Part shown: piece after piece, positions 55,393 to 63,400 of the stretch | Numbering within the stretch: position 1 is the first letter of the stretch | Layout of the letters: every line of letters begins with the position of its first letter | NCBI RefSeq assembly: GCF_021729885.1 | Contig: NZ_CP063401.1 | Coordinates: 620,001 to 684,000 of the forward strand | DNA: 64,000 nucleotides | Reading direction: 5' to 3' | Source of the DNA: Devosia sp. SL43 | GTDB taxonomy: Bacteria > Pseudomonadota > Alphaproteobacteria > Rhizobiales > Devosiaceae | Position numbers and translations under genes: made by a program | The notes under the pieces: generated by a model | Databases searched by the model: none | What the model was told of the DNA's origin: nothing | The model's input: only the letters and a program-made list of their open reading frames with translations

Positions 55393-55650
55393 ATGAAGAT
55401 CACACTCTCCCTGCTGACCGTGCTTGCACTAACCGCCGTGAGCCTGCCTGCTTCAGCCAACACTGGCACATTTAGCGCAGCAGCGACCGTTACGCAGTCC
55501 ACTACGAAGACCGGCGCAGTGATGGTCTTAGCCCGTCATGGCGCTGATGATCCCGCCACACACGACCAATTCGACGACAAGGGCGGCAACCGCCCCAACA
55601 AGGGTGGCAAGGGCCGCGGCGGCCGCGACGATGGTCCGAACCACACCTGA
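55393..55650 (+). CDS. Small secreted Gly/Asp-rich protein
   Basis: 85 residues with a clear signal peptide (MKITLSLLTVLALTAVSLPA, cleavage after ASA). The mature part has a threonine-rich stretch (TFSAAATVTQSTTKTG) and a charged Gly-rich tail (FDDKGGNRPNKGGKGRGGRD) ending DDGPNHT. I do not recognise it. GGAGC precedes the ATG at 55393; a start 13 codons earlier would hide the signal peptide. It is the first of two secreted genes beside a two-component system. Confidence 0.7.
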   Translation: MKITLSLLTVLALTAVSLPASANTGTFSAAATVTQSTTKTGAVMVLARHGADDPATHDQFDDKGGNRPNKGGKGRGGRDDGPNHT

Positions 55651-55659
55651 TACCAGCTT

Positions 55660-55690
55660 GGGAGGCGGAGCATTCACGCCTCCCCTTTCC
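55660..55690 (+). terminator. Terminator between the two secreted-protein genes
   Basis: Stem GGGAGGCG/CGCCTCCC with a 9-base loop followed by CTTTCC, 9 bases after the first secreted gene. Confidence 0.7.
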
Positions 55691-55743
55691 TCCACACCTA
55701 CAGGTCGGGCAGAATGCTGCTTGGTCTGGTAGTATCGGGTCCA

Positions 55744-56172
55744 ATGAACGTCATTTCTATCCTCTGCAAATCCGGGTTCACCGCCGCACGCTTGCTGGCG
55801 ATTGCCATCGGCATGACATCGGTCTGCGTCATCTTTGGGCTGCCTAGCCTCAACGCCACGGAGGTGATGGCCAAGGATGGCGAAGACGATGGTGGTTCGC
55901 ACGATAGCGACGACGACCATGGAGGGGATGACCAAGGTGCCGACGACAACAGCGGCTCTGGAGGCAATGATGACCCTGCTGACCCATCGGGGTCAGGGTC
56001 GGGATCGGCTTGTGAGGATGCTTCGGTCAGTCTCGACCTGCAATATGCCGACGGGTTCCACGAACATGTTTCGGATTGCACATACACCCTGACCGACCAA
56101 CTGGGTCGAGTGGTGGTCACGCGCTCAGCCACGCACCGGGATATGGAGCGTCTTCAGAAGCTCACGCCTTAG
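55744..56172 (+). CDS. Secreted Asp/Gly/Ser-rich protein of unknown function
   Basis: 142 residues. A hydrophobic N-terminal signal (ARLLAIAIGMTSVCVIFGLP) is followed by an Asp/His/Gly/Ser-rich linker (about 45-90; DDGGSHDSDDDHGGDD) that could bind divalent metals, then a small folded C-terminal domain of about 50 residues with two cysteines (ACEDASV, SDCTYTL) likely disulfide-linked. The start is uncertain; an ATG at 55714 with AGG upstream is an alternative. Its 3' end overlaps the convergent response-regulator gene by 4 bases. Confidence 0.7.
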   Translation: MNVISILCKSGFTAARLLAIAIGMTSVCVIFGLPSLNATEVMAKDGEDDGGSHDSDDDHGGDDQGADDNSGSGGNDDPADPSGSGSGSACEDASVSLDLQYADGFHEHVSDCTYTLTDQLGRVVVTRSATHRDMERLQKLTP

Positions 56173-56810
56173 GTTCGCGGCGCCGCGTCGCGCAGCAACA
56201 ACGCGGCCTCCGTGCGATTGCGGACCTTGAGCTTGTTGAGGATGCTGGTCATGTGGTGCTTGACCGTCTTCTCCTGGATGTCCAGGTCGATCGCGACATG
56301 CTTGTTGCTCATGCCCTTGGCAACGAGCCGCAAGATTTCATCTTCCCTGATCGTAAGAGCCGACAGCAGGTCGCCAGGTCCGCTCACTTCCGGACGCTCA
56401 CGCAATTCCACCCACAATCGCGCTGCCAGGGATGGCGACACGTAGCTTTCCCCTGCCATTATGCCCCTCAGAATTTCTGCCAGCTCGACAGAGCCCACCC
56501 CCTTGAGCACATAGCCGTGGGCGCCAGCCTTGAGCGCGGCCATGATATCGTCGCCCGACTCCGACACCGTCAGCATGACCACCTTGAGATCCGGCGCATG
56601 AGCACAGATCTTCTGTGCTGCGACAATGCCGCTGCCCGGCATAGAAATGTCGACCAACGCCATGTCCGGACGGTGGTCCTGCACAAGGCGAATTGCATCC
56701 GCGGCGCTGCCGCCTTGGCCAACGATTTCAAAATCGCCCGCCTCCTCGAGGCTGCGCAGCACACCCTCACGGAAAAGCGGATGATCATCGACTAGGATTA
56801 TTCGTATCAT
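56169..56810 (-). CDS. NarL/LuxR-family response regulator
   Basis: 213 residues: receiver domain (about 1-120) with acidic pocket VDDHP and phospho-acceptor D54 in LVDISMPGSG, the K in VLKGVG, and a C-terminal LuxR helix-turn-helix (LTIREDEILRLVAKGMSNKHVAIDLDIQEKTVKHHMTSILNKL). It is coupled to the upstream kinase gene by an ATGA overlap. Confidence 0.95.
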   Translation of the reverse strand: MIRIILVDDHPLFREGVLRSLEEAGDFEIVGQGGSAADAIRLVQDHRPDMALVDISMPGSGIVAAQKICAHAPDLKVVMLTVSESGDDIMAALKAGAHGYVLKGVGSVELAEILRGIMAGESYVSPSLAARLWVELRERPEVSGPGDLLSALTIREDEILRLVAKGMSNKHVAIDLDIQEKTVKHHMTSILNKLKVRNRTEAALLLRDAAPRT

Positions 56811-58264
56811 GACATTCTCAGAATGGTGCTGCGTGACTTCGGCAAGGTGCAGACAGTGGATGTGCCGAGGGGCGACGATGAGATGTCCATTCGCCCGCCG
56901 AGGCTCGCGATGCGTTCCCGCATGCCCTCCAGGCCCAGTCCGGTACGTGGCTCGCTAGTATCGAATCCGGGACCGCGGTCGCGGACGGTCACAACGAGCG
57001 ATCCGGGGCCATCCTCGACTTCAACCCGTAGTCCCACACCATTTGCGTGGCGACTGGCGTTGCTTAGGCTTTCTTGAACGAACCTGTAGATGCAGATGTT
57101 GGAAACGCGATCAAGCTGGGTAGCGAGACTAGGAACCAGCAGTTCAACCGTGTTGCCCGTTCGCTCTTCATGCGTCGCCACCACAGAGCGCAACAGGTCC
57201 GGCAAGGCCAGCGTCTCGACCTCCGGCAACACGAGCCCCCTGGAAATACTACGAATTTCCGCCATTGCATCGCCAAGAAAGCCCCGAACCTGGTCCAGTT
57301 CCTCGACCCCACCGCCGGTCGTTGTCGCTCGGCCAAGCCGCATCTGCGCCAGTGCCAGCAGTTGTGCCGGACCATCATGGAGATCCGCCCCAACCCTGCG
57401 CATGAACTGCTCGTTCAGCGCCAGTGATCGGTCGGTGGCGGCTTGCAGGGAACCTCGCAGCAACTGGTTCTGCACAAGCAGATCTGACAATTCGCCGACA
57501 CGATCCTCCAGTGTTCTGCGCTGCCGGTCGATCAGTTTGCTGCCGCGCCGTACGATTAGATACAGCGCAGCTAGCATGGACGATGTCGTGAGCGAGACGA
57601 TGGCCCAACTTTGCAACCGTGCCGCAGCCAGTCCTGCCGCGAGGCCGTCGGCATTCTCGTAGAATTCCGCCACCGCAATAATCTCGCCCGACCAGGCTTG
57701 TCGCACCGGGCTGTAGATCTCCAGCAAGGGGGATTCGTGGCCGCGCTCCGGCGCATTTTCAGCGTCCGCGAGCTGATCGAACTCGGCGGTCACCGCGCCA
57801 GCGAACGCTTCGCGCAAGTGATCGCCTATGGGAAATCTCTGCCCGATCTGGGCGGGATCGCTGGAGTAGGCAACGGAGCCGTCAGGCAGCCAAATCTTGA
57901 ACACCACCAGCCGTTCGCCCAAGGTGCCCTGACCGAGCACTTCGTCTAGCGCTCGATCCGCCCCTTCGCTCAACGTTCCGTTCTCCGTGAAGTTGTCGAA
58001 CAGCGGCGACACCACGCTGTCGACATAAAGTGCGGTCGCCGCAGCACTATTGGCGATAACGCCCTGCTCGATCTGCCCAGTGACCCAGATGCCGATCGCC
58101 AACATGCCGCCAAGCAGCACTAGTGCGCCGACCGCCAGGAATTGCGCGGCTAAGTCGAAGCGATGCCAAATGGCCTTCGTCCATACCAAGAGGTGCCAGG
58201 CCGCAGGATAAAGGGCCTGCGGCCGTTCGTCGCTCCTGCTGTCAATGGTCCGGCGATCGGTCAT
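56807..58264 (-). CDS. HisKA_3-type sensor histidine kinase
   Basis: 485-residue membrane kinase of the NarX/UhpB class. Two membrane spans (about 40-62 and 220-245) bracket a periplasmic sensor of some 150 residues. The phospho-acceptor is H296 in RVGADLHDGPAQLLAL, and the ATPase has FVQESLSNASRHANG and GLGLEGMRERIASLGG. The ATG at 58264 is preferred to a GTG three codons earlier because AAAGGTG is well spaced from it. Stimulus unknown. Confidence 0.93.
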   Translation of the reverse strand: MTDRRTIDSRSDERPQALYPAAWHLLVWTKAIWHRFDLAAQFLAVGALVLLGGMLAIGIWVTGQIEQGVIANSAAATALYVDSVVSPLFDNFTENGTLSEGADRALDEVLGQGTLGERLVVFKIWLPDGSVAYSSDPAQIGQRFPIGDHLREAFAGAVTAEFDQLADAENAPERGHESPLLEIYSPVRQAWSGEIIAVAEFYENADGLAAGLAAARLQSWAIVSLTTSSMLAALYLIVRRGSKLIDRQRRTLEDRVGELSDLLVQNQLLRGSLQAATDRSLALNEQFMRRVGADLHDGPAQLLALAQMRLGRATTTGGGVEELDQVRGFLGDAMAEIRSISRGLVLPEVETLALPDLLRSVVATHEERTGNTVELLVPSLATQLDRVSNICIYRFVQESLSNASRHANGVGLRVEVEDGPGSLVVTVRDRGPGFDTSEPRTGLGLEGMRERIASLGGRMDISSSPLGTSTVCTLPKSRSTILRMS

Positions 58265-58485
58265 AGTGCTCACCTTTACGGGAGCTTACCGGCTCGCATA
58301 ACTTGCGCAAAGGGTCCTAGGACTTATGGCGGTGCTGAAGCTGCCAAGCACTCAAGATGCGAACGCTAGACGCCAACTTGAGAGGCACTGAGCCGCCTCC
58401 AGCACCTACGGTTGATGGCAGCTTTCGGGAGGTCGCACTCAGGGCGTGAATGACCGCAGTGGGGTCGGAAGCGGCCAAGCGCCCC
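58265..58485. promoter_or_regulatory. Upstream region of kinase gene and end of dnaE
   Basis: About 220 bases. It contains the perfect palindrome GTCCTAGGAC at 58314-58323, 50 bases upstream of the kinase start, a candidate operator for the neighbouring regulator. No terminator for dnaE was evident. Confidence 0.45.
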
Positions 58486-61400
58486 TCAGTTCAGCCTCAC
58501 ATCCGTAACCCCATCCAGCGCCTTGATCCCGCCGGCCACCTCCGCCGTCAGTCGATACGCCCCCGGTAGCTCGATCTCGTATTCCCGCGCGCCGCCATCG
58601 CGGATGACGACGAAGTTCACCTTGCCCTCGCCGCCCCGCTTGAGCTGGGCGTTGATGGAACCCAGCGCCTTGGCGTCGGCTGCAAAGACCGTGAGGCGGC
58701 GTTCGATGGTGTCTTCGATGCCTTCGATGGCCTGGGCGGAGAGCAGGCGCAGGCTGACGCCTTCGGCGCGTTCGTCGGCGCCGACCTGCAGGATCACCGA
58801 TTTGCCGGGCTGCAGCTTGGCGCCGAATTCGTTGATCTGCTCGGAAAAGGCGATGACTTCGAAGCTGCCGGACTGGTCGGACAGCGTCAGGATCATCATC
58901 GGCGTGCCCTTGCGGGTGCGGCGATCCTGCCGCCCGCTGATGGTGCCGGCAAGGCGCCCGGCCGAGGCGCCGTCCTTGACGGCGCGCTCGAAATCGCTCC
59001 AGCGCTGCACGCGCAGCTTTTCGAACAGGTCCGAATAGGCATCGAGCGGATGGGCCGAGAGGTGGAAGCCGATGGCTGACAGTTCGCGGTCTGCGCGCTC
59101 GGTGGTGCTCCAGGCGGGCACGCCGGCCGGCAGGCGGACCGGTTCGGGCTCACCGAAATCGAACATATTGCCCTGCCCCACGCTACGCTCGTCGGTGAGC
59201 GAATGGGCCATGCCGACGACGGCGTCGATGGCGGCAAAGGCCACTTCGCGGCGCGACACGATAGCGTCGAAGGCGCCGGCATTGACCAGCGTTTCGAGCG
59301 TGCGCTTGGAGAGAATGCGCGGATCGACCCGGCGGGCGAAATCGCCGAGATCCTTGAACGGCGTATTGCCACGCGCCTCGACGATATGCTCGGCCACCTG
59401 CCGGCCGACGCCCTTGACGGCGCAGAGGCCGTAGAGAATGCGCTTGTCCTTGACCGAGAACACCACCTGGGAGGTGTTCACGCAGGGCGCGACCAGCTCG
59501 ATCTTGTGGCGCTTGGCCTCGCTGCGGAATTCGGCCAGCTTATCGGTATTGCCCATGTCGAGCGTCATCGACGCAGCCAGGAATTCGTGCGGGTAATGCG
59601 CCTTTAGATAGGCCGTCTGGTAGCTGACCAGCGCATAGGTCGCGGCGTGGCTCTTGTTGAAGCCGTAATTGGCGAACTTGGCCAGCAGATCGAAGATCGT
59701 GTCGGCCTGACCCTGCTTGAGGCCATGCTTGATGGCGCCCTCGCGGAAGCGCTCGCGCTGCGCATCCATCTCCACCTTGATCTTCTTGCCCATGGCGCGG
59801 CGCAGCATGTCGGCTTCGCCGAGCGAATAGCCCGACAGGAGCTGGGCGATCTGCATCACCTGCTCCTGATAGACGATGATGCCATAGGTTTCGTCGAGCA
59901 CGACGCTGAGGTCCTGGTGGGGATATTCCACCTCCTCGCGGCCATGCTTGCGGTCGTTGAACAGCGGAATATTGTCCATCGGACCGGGCCGATAGAGGGC
60001 CACCAGCGCGATGATGTCCTCGAAACGGTCCGGCTTCATGTCGACCAGCGCGCGGCGCATGCCGGCGCCTTCCACCTGGAACACGCCGAACGTGTCGCCC
60101 TTGGAATAGAGATCGTAGGTCGGCCGGTCGTCGATCGGGATATCCTCGATGCGGAAGCTGCCGCCATCGAGATTGACCATGTTGACGGCATATTCGACCG
60201 TGGTCAGCGTCTTGAGGCCAAGGAAGTCGAACTTGACCAGGCCCGCCGCCTCGCTCCACTTCATGTTGTACTGGCAGACCGGCATATCCGAGCGCGGATC
60301 GCGATAGAGCGGCGCCAGATCCTGCAGCGGACGGTCGCCGATGATGATGCCGGCGGCATGGGTCGAGGCGTGGCGGAACAGGCCTTCGAGATTGCGCGCG
60401 ATGGCGACGAGATCGGCCACCGTCTCGTCATCGTCGGCCATCTGCTTGAATTGCGGCACCTCGTTCATGGTGCGCTCGATCGAATAGGGATCGGCCGGAT
60501 TGGCCGGCACCAGCTTGCACAGCCGATCGACCTGGCCATACGGCATCTGCAGCACGCGGCCGACGTCGCGCAGCACGGCGCGGGCCTGCAGCGTTCCGAA
60601 GGTGATGATCTGCGCCACCTGGTCGGTGCCGTATTTCTGCTGCACGTAGCGGATCACCTCTTCGCGGCGATCCTGACAGAAGTCGATATCGAAATCCGGC
60701 ATCGACACGCGTTCCGGATTGAGGAAGCGCTCGAACAGCAGGTTGTAGGCCAGCGGATCGAGATCGGTGATGGTGGTCGTATAGGCGACGAGCGAGCCGG
60801 CGCCCGAGCCACGGCCGGGACCGACCGGAATGCCCTGCGACTTCGACCAGCGGATAAAGTCAGCCACAATAAGGAAATAACCGGGGAACTTCATCGACTG
60901 GATGATGCCGAGCTCGAATTCCAGCCGGTCCCAATAATCCTGCTCGGTCTTGCCAGGCGCTGTGCCCACGGTTTCGAGCCGCTTGCGCAGGCCATCCTCG
61001 GCCATGGCGCGCAGGGCGTCGGCCTCGGCCTGCAGCGCATCGGCCTCGCTGAGATCGGGCGCGGCGGCAAATTTGGGCAGGATCGGGCTGCGCGTCTTGG
61101 GCCGGTAGGCAATGCGCTGGGCGATCTCGATGGTGGAATCGAGCGCTTCGGGAATGTCGGAGAACAGGTCCGTCATTTCGGCGCGGGTCTTGAAATAATA
61201 CTGGTCGTTGAGCTTGCGCCGCTCGGTCTGGGCCAGCACGGTGCCGCCGGCAATGGCCAAGAGCGCATCATGCGCCTCGAATTCCTTGGCCGATTTGAAG
61301 AACGGCTCGTTGGTGGCGACCAGCGGAATGCCCTTGCGATAGGCATAGTCGATCAGCCGCGGCTCGACATTGGCCTCCTGGATGCGCCCATGGCGCTGGA

Positions 61401-61944
61401 GTTCGATATAGAAGCGGTCGCCGAAGATTTCGGCCAGGCGGTCGAGGCGGCGGATCGCATTGGCATCCTGACCCTGGGCGAAGGTCATATCGATGGCGCC
61501 TTCCGGGCCGCCGCTGAGACAGATGATGCCCTCGAGGCTGTCGCGATCGAGCCAGTCGAGCTTGGCTCGTGCCGTGCCGCTGCCATCGCCCTGGAGGTAG
61601 GACTTGGACACCAGCCGCGACAGGTTGCCGAAGCCGATTTCGCTCTGCGCCAGCAGCACGACGCTGGATTTGCCGGACCAGGCCACATGCCCGCGCTCGC
61701 TGACCCGCTCCTCGGCGGCGGCGAAATCCACCGCCAACTCGACGCCGACCAGTGGCTGGATGCCCTTCTTGCTGGCCTTCTCGGAGAATTCCAGCGCCCC
61801 GAACAGATTGCCGGTATCGGCAATGCCGAGCGCCGGCTGATCGTCGGCGGCGGCGAGCTTGAGAATGGTCTCAAGCTGCAGCGCCCCCTCAAGCAGGGAA
61901 TAGGCCGAATGGACGTGAAGATGGATAAAGCCGGGACCGTTCAT
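58486..61944 (-). CDS. dnaE: DNA polymerase III alpha subunit (replicative)
   Basis: 1152-residue C-family polymerase. N-terminal PHP domain with FIHLHVHSAYSLLEGA; catalytic acids in PDFDIDFCQDRREEVI; VGPGRGSGAGSLVAY is the family glycine loop; HASTHAAGIII and FNKSHAATYALVSYQTAYLK are further DnaE1 marks. A C-terminal OB-fold (AGTISGRQDRRTRKGTPMMIL) and a short tail follow. Length and motifs fit replicative DnaE1 rather than error-prone DnaE2. It begins 60 bases after a small LexA-boxed gene with no terminator between. Confidence 0.97.
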   Translation of the reverse strand: MNGPGFIHLHVHSAYSLLEGALQLETILKLAAADDQPALGIADTGNLFGALEFSEKASKKGIQPLVGVELAVDFAAAEERVSERGHVAWSGKSSVVLLAQSEIGFGNLSRLVSKSYLQGDGSGTARAKLDWLDRDSLEGIICLSGGPEGAIDMTFAQGQDANAIRRLDRLAEIFGDRFYIELQRHGRIQEANVEPRLIDYAYRKGIPLVATNEPFFKSAKEFEAHDALLAIAGGTVLAQTERRKLNDQYYFKTRAEMTDLFSDIPEALDSTIEIAQRIAYRPKTRSPILPKFAAAPDLSEADALQAEADALRAMAEDGLRKRLETVGTAPGKTEQDYWDRLEFELGIIQSMKFPGYFLIVADFIRWSKSQGIPVGPGRGSGAGSLVAYTTTITDLDPLAYNLLFERFLNPERVSMPDFDIDFCQDRREEVIRYVQQKYGTDQVAQIITFGTLQARAVLRDVGRVLQMPYGQVDRLCKLVPANPADPYSIERTMNEVPQFKQMADDDETVADLVAIARNLEGLFRHASTHAAGIIIGDRPLQDLAPLYRDPRSDMPVCQYNMKWSEAAGLVKFDFLGLKTLTTVEYAVNMVNLDGGSFRIEDIPIDDRPTYDLYSKGDTFGVFQVEGAGMRRALVDMKPDRFEDIIALVALYRPGPMDNIPLFNDRKHGREEVEYPHQDLSVVLDETYGIIVYQEQVMQIAQLLSGYSLGEADMLRRAMGKKIKVEMDAQRERFREGAIKHGLKQGQADTIFDLLAKFANYGFNKSHAATYALVSYQTAYLKAHYPHEFLAASMTLDMGNTDKLAEFRSEAKRHKIELVAPCVNTSQVVFSVKDKRILYGLCAVKGVGRQVAEHIVEARGNTPFKDLGDFARRVDPRILSKRTLETLVNAGAFDAIVSRREVAFAAIDAVVGMAHSLTDERSVGQGNMFDFGEPEPVRLPAGVPAWSTTERADRELSAIGFHLSAHPLDAYSDLFEKLRVQRWSDFERAVKDGASAGRLAGTISGRQDRRTRKGTPMMILTLSDQSGSFEVIAFSEQINEFGAKLQPGKSVILQVGADERAEGVSLRLLSAQAIEGIEDTIERRLTVFAADAKALGSINAQLKRGGEGKVNFVVIRDGGAREYEIELPGAYRLTAEVAGGIKALDGVTDVRLN

Positions 61945-62004
61945 GCGCTAGCCTTATCACCTGCCACCGAGTCCGCCCAAACCGGCTCCCCCGCAATCCA
62001 CAGG

Positions 62005-62103
62005 TCACACGAGCCTGGTCAGCACATCCATCCAGGTGAGCGACCCGATGGTGAAGGCGCCGAGCGTGACGAATGCGGCGAAGTCCTTGATGAAAGTGAG
62101 CAT
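62005..62103 (-). CDS. 32-residue single-span membrane protein, putative SOS-induced (SidA-like)
   Basis: The minus-strand frame starts with ATG at 62103 and encodes MLTFIKDFAAFVTLGAFTIG then SLTWMDVLTRLV before TGA (62005-62007). It has one hydrophobic helix of about 16-18 residues (AAFVTLGAFTIGSLTW), a charged N-terminal turn (IKD) and a short C-terminal tail (MDVLTRLV). CGGAG lies 6 bases upstream of this ATG; an ATG two codons earlier at 62109 abuts that site. A LexA-type box lies 34 bases upstream. Size, topology and SOS control recall SidA of Caulobacter, a 29-residue FtsW-binding inhibitor; the relationship is inference. Confidence 0.7.
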   Translation of the reverse strand: MLTFIKDFAAFVTLGAFTIGSLTWMDVLTRLV

Positions 62104-62255
62104 CTGCATCTCCGTGTTGCTATAATGTTCTTGTAAGTTCTTTGTTTGTTCTTGTCGAGGAACAAGATCGGGAACAGCGGGGATTGGCCTGGACTGGTTA
62201 GCGAAGTGTTAGGAAGTGTTCACGGAGCGTTAGCATCGACAGCGCCAAACCGGGC
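62104..62255. promoter_or_regulatory. Promoter region of the small SOS gene and dnaE
   Basis: 152 bases between the alcohol dehydrogenase stop and the small gene. Beside the LexA box it has TTGTTC/GAACAA inverted pieces (62146-62165) and tandem GAAGTGTT copies near 62203-62221. An ATTATA-like -10 lies about 62119-62125 on the minus strand. Confidence 0.5.
62137..62151. promoter_or_regulatory. LexA (SOS) operator, GTTC-N7-GTTC
   Basis: GTTCTTTGTTTGTTC matches the alphaproteobacterial LexA direct repeat GTTC-N7-GTTC exactly. A third GTTC sits at 62127-62130. It lies 34 bases upstream of the small membrane-protein start on the minus strand, where bound LexA would block a promoter. Confidence 0.8.
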
Positions 62256-63266
62256 TCAGGGTGTCACGATCACCTTGATTTCGCCAGGCTGCGGCGGCGC
62301 GCCGACAATCGCCGCGACGGCGTCGAGGCCGACCTGGTGCGTCACCAGCCGATCGAGTTCCAGCACGCCGCTCGCCACCATAGCCGCTGCACGCGCATGG
62401 GTATGCGGATTGAGATAGGCGGCCTCCAGCCGGATCTCGTTGACCAGCAGGTCGAACGGGCGGACGGGCACCGCGACGCCATCAGGCGTCACGCCGAACA
62501 GCACCAGCGTCCCGCCCTTGCGCAGCATCTTGAGCCCCTGTTGCAACGTCTCGGGCACGCCGGCGCATTCGAGCACCACGTCCACGCCCTGCCCGCTCAT
62601 TCGGCGCACGCTGGCAACGACATCGCCGGAGGCAGGATCCACCGTCGCCGTGGCGCCCAGCTCCATCGCCAGCGCCCGCCGCGCTTCCTGTCTGGTGACG
62701 AGAAACACCTCCCCTGCACCTGCCACCCGCGCCAGTTGCACCATGAGCAGCCCGATCACCCCGCCACCAAGAATGGCCACACTGCCGCCCGGCACGATCC
62801 GGGCGACATCCAGCGCATGCAGGCAACAGGCCAGTGGCTCGCTGAAGGCGCCATGGACGGGGTCGAGCCCCGGCGGCAACAGGTGCGCCTGCAAGGCCGG
62901 AACAGCGACGAACTCGGCAAAGCCACCATCCCGGAACACGCCGATCGCCAGGAGGTTGTCGCAAAGATTGGGCCGCCCCTCATGACAGGCCCGGCAGGCA
63001 TTGCAGGCGATGTTGGGGTCCACCGTGACCAGTTCGCCCCCATCGAACCCCGTGACCGATGCGCCCACAGCCTCGACCACACCGCAGAATTCATGCCCCA
63101 GCGTCACGGGCCGCCCGGTAGGGTACTCACCCCTGAACATATGCCGGTCGGACCCGCAAATGCCGGCGGCAAGCACGCGCACCAGGATTTCGCCTGCACC
63201 AGCGGTCGGCCTTGGGATCTCCCGCATCGCCAACGCCCCCAGCGCCTCGAGCCGCACAGCACGCAT
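62256..63266 (-). CDS. Zinc-containing alcohol dehydrogenase (medium-chain)
   Basis: 336-residue MDR dehydrogenase. The catalytic zinc ligands are C37 in AAGICGSDRH and H58-E59 in TLGHEFCG; the structural zinc has C88, C91, C94 and C102 (NIACNACRACHEGRPNLC). The NAD-binding loop is ILGGGVIGLLMVQLARV. The substrate is likely a polyol or sugar alcohol, but this is not determined. GGGGAGAGAAC precedes the ATG at 63266. Confidence 0.92.
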   Translation of the reverse strand: MRAVRLEALGALAMREIPRPTAGAGEILVRVLAAGICGSDRHMFRGEYPTGRPVTLGHEFCGVVEAVGASVTGFDGGELVTVDPNIACNACRACHEGRPNLCDNLLAIGVFRDGGFAEFVAVPALQAHLLPPGLDPVHGAFSEPLACCLHALDVARIVPGGSVAILGGGVIGLLMVQLARVAGAGEVFLVTRQEARRALAMELGATATVDPASGDVVASVRRMSGQGVDVVLECAGVPETLQQGLKMLRKGGTLVLFGVTPDGVAVPVRPFDLLVNEIRLEAAYLNPHTHARAAAMVASGVLELDRLVTHQVGLDAVAAIVGAPPQPGEIKVIVTP

Positions 63267-63400
63267 GTTCTCTCCCCGGGCCGGTTCCCGCCTCGTTGCC
63301 AATCGGCCATCGAACTGTACGACTTGCATCCGGGCGCACAAGCATCCTTGCATCCATACCCTACCCTTGTCAGTGTCCTGTTCGTCTCCCGGAGATCGCC

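Noticed and set aside
61981..62010. TGTGGATTG near dnaE as a DnaA box
   Set aside because: Two mismatches to the TGTGGATAA consensus and no clustering, so not supported as an origin or DnaA site.
62060..62126. TATAAT on the plus strand at 62121-62126 as a plus-strand promoter
   Set aside because: No -35 element at the right distance and no plus-strand gene downstream; both flanking genes are on the minus strand.
59647..62136. Plus-strand open frame of 829 codons opposite dnaE
   Set aside because: It is antisense to a complete, motif-rich dnaE and has the His/Arg/Asp-heavy composition typical of mirror frames in GC-rich DNA.
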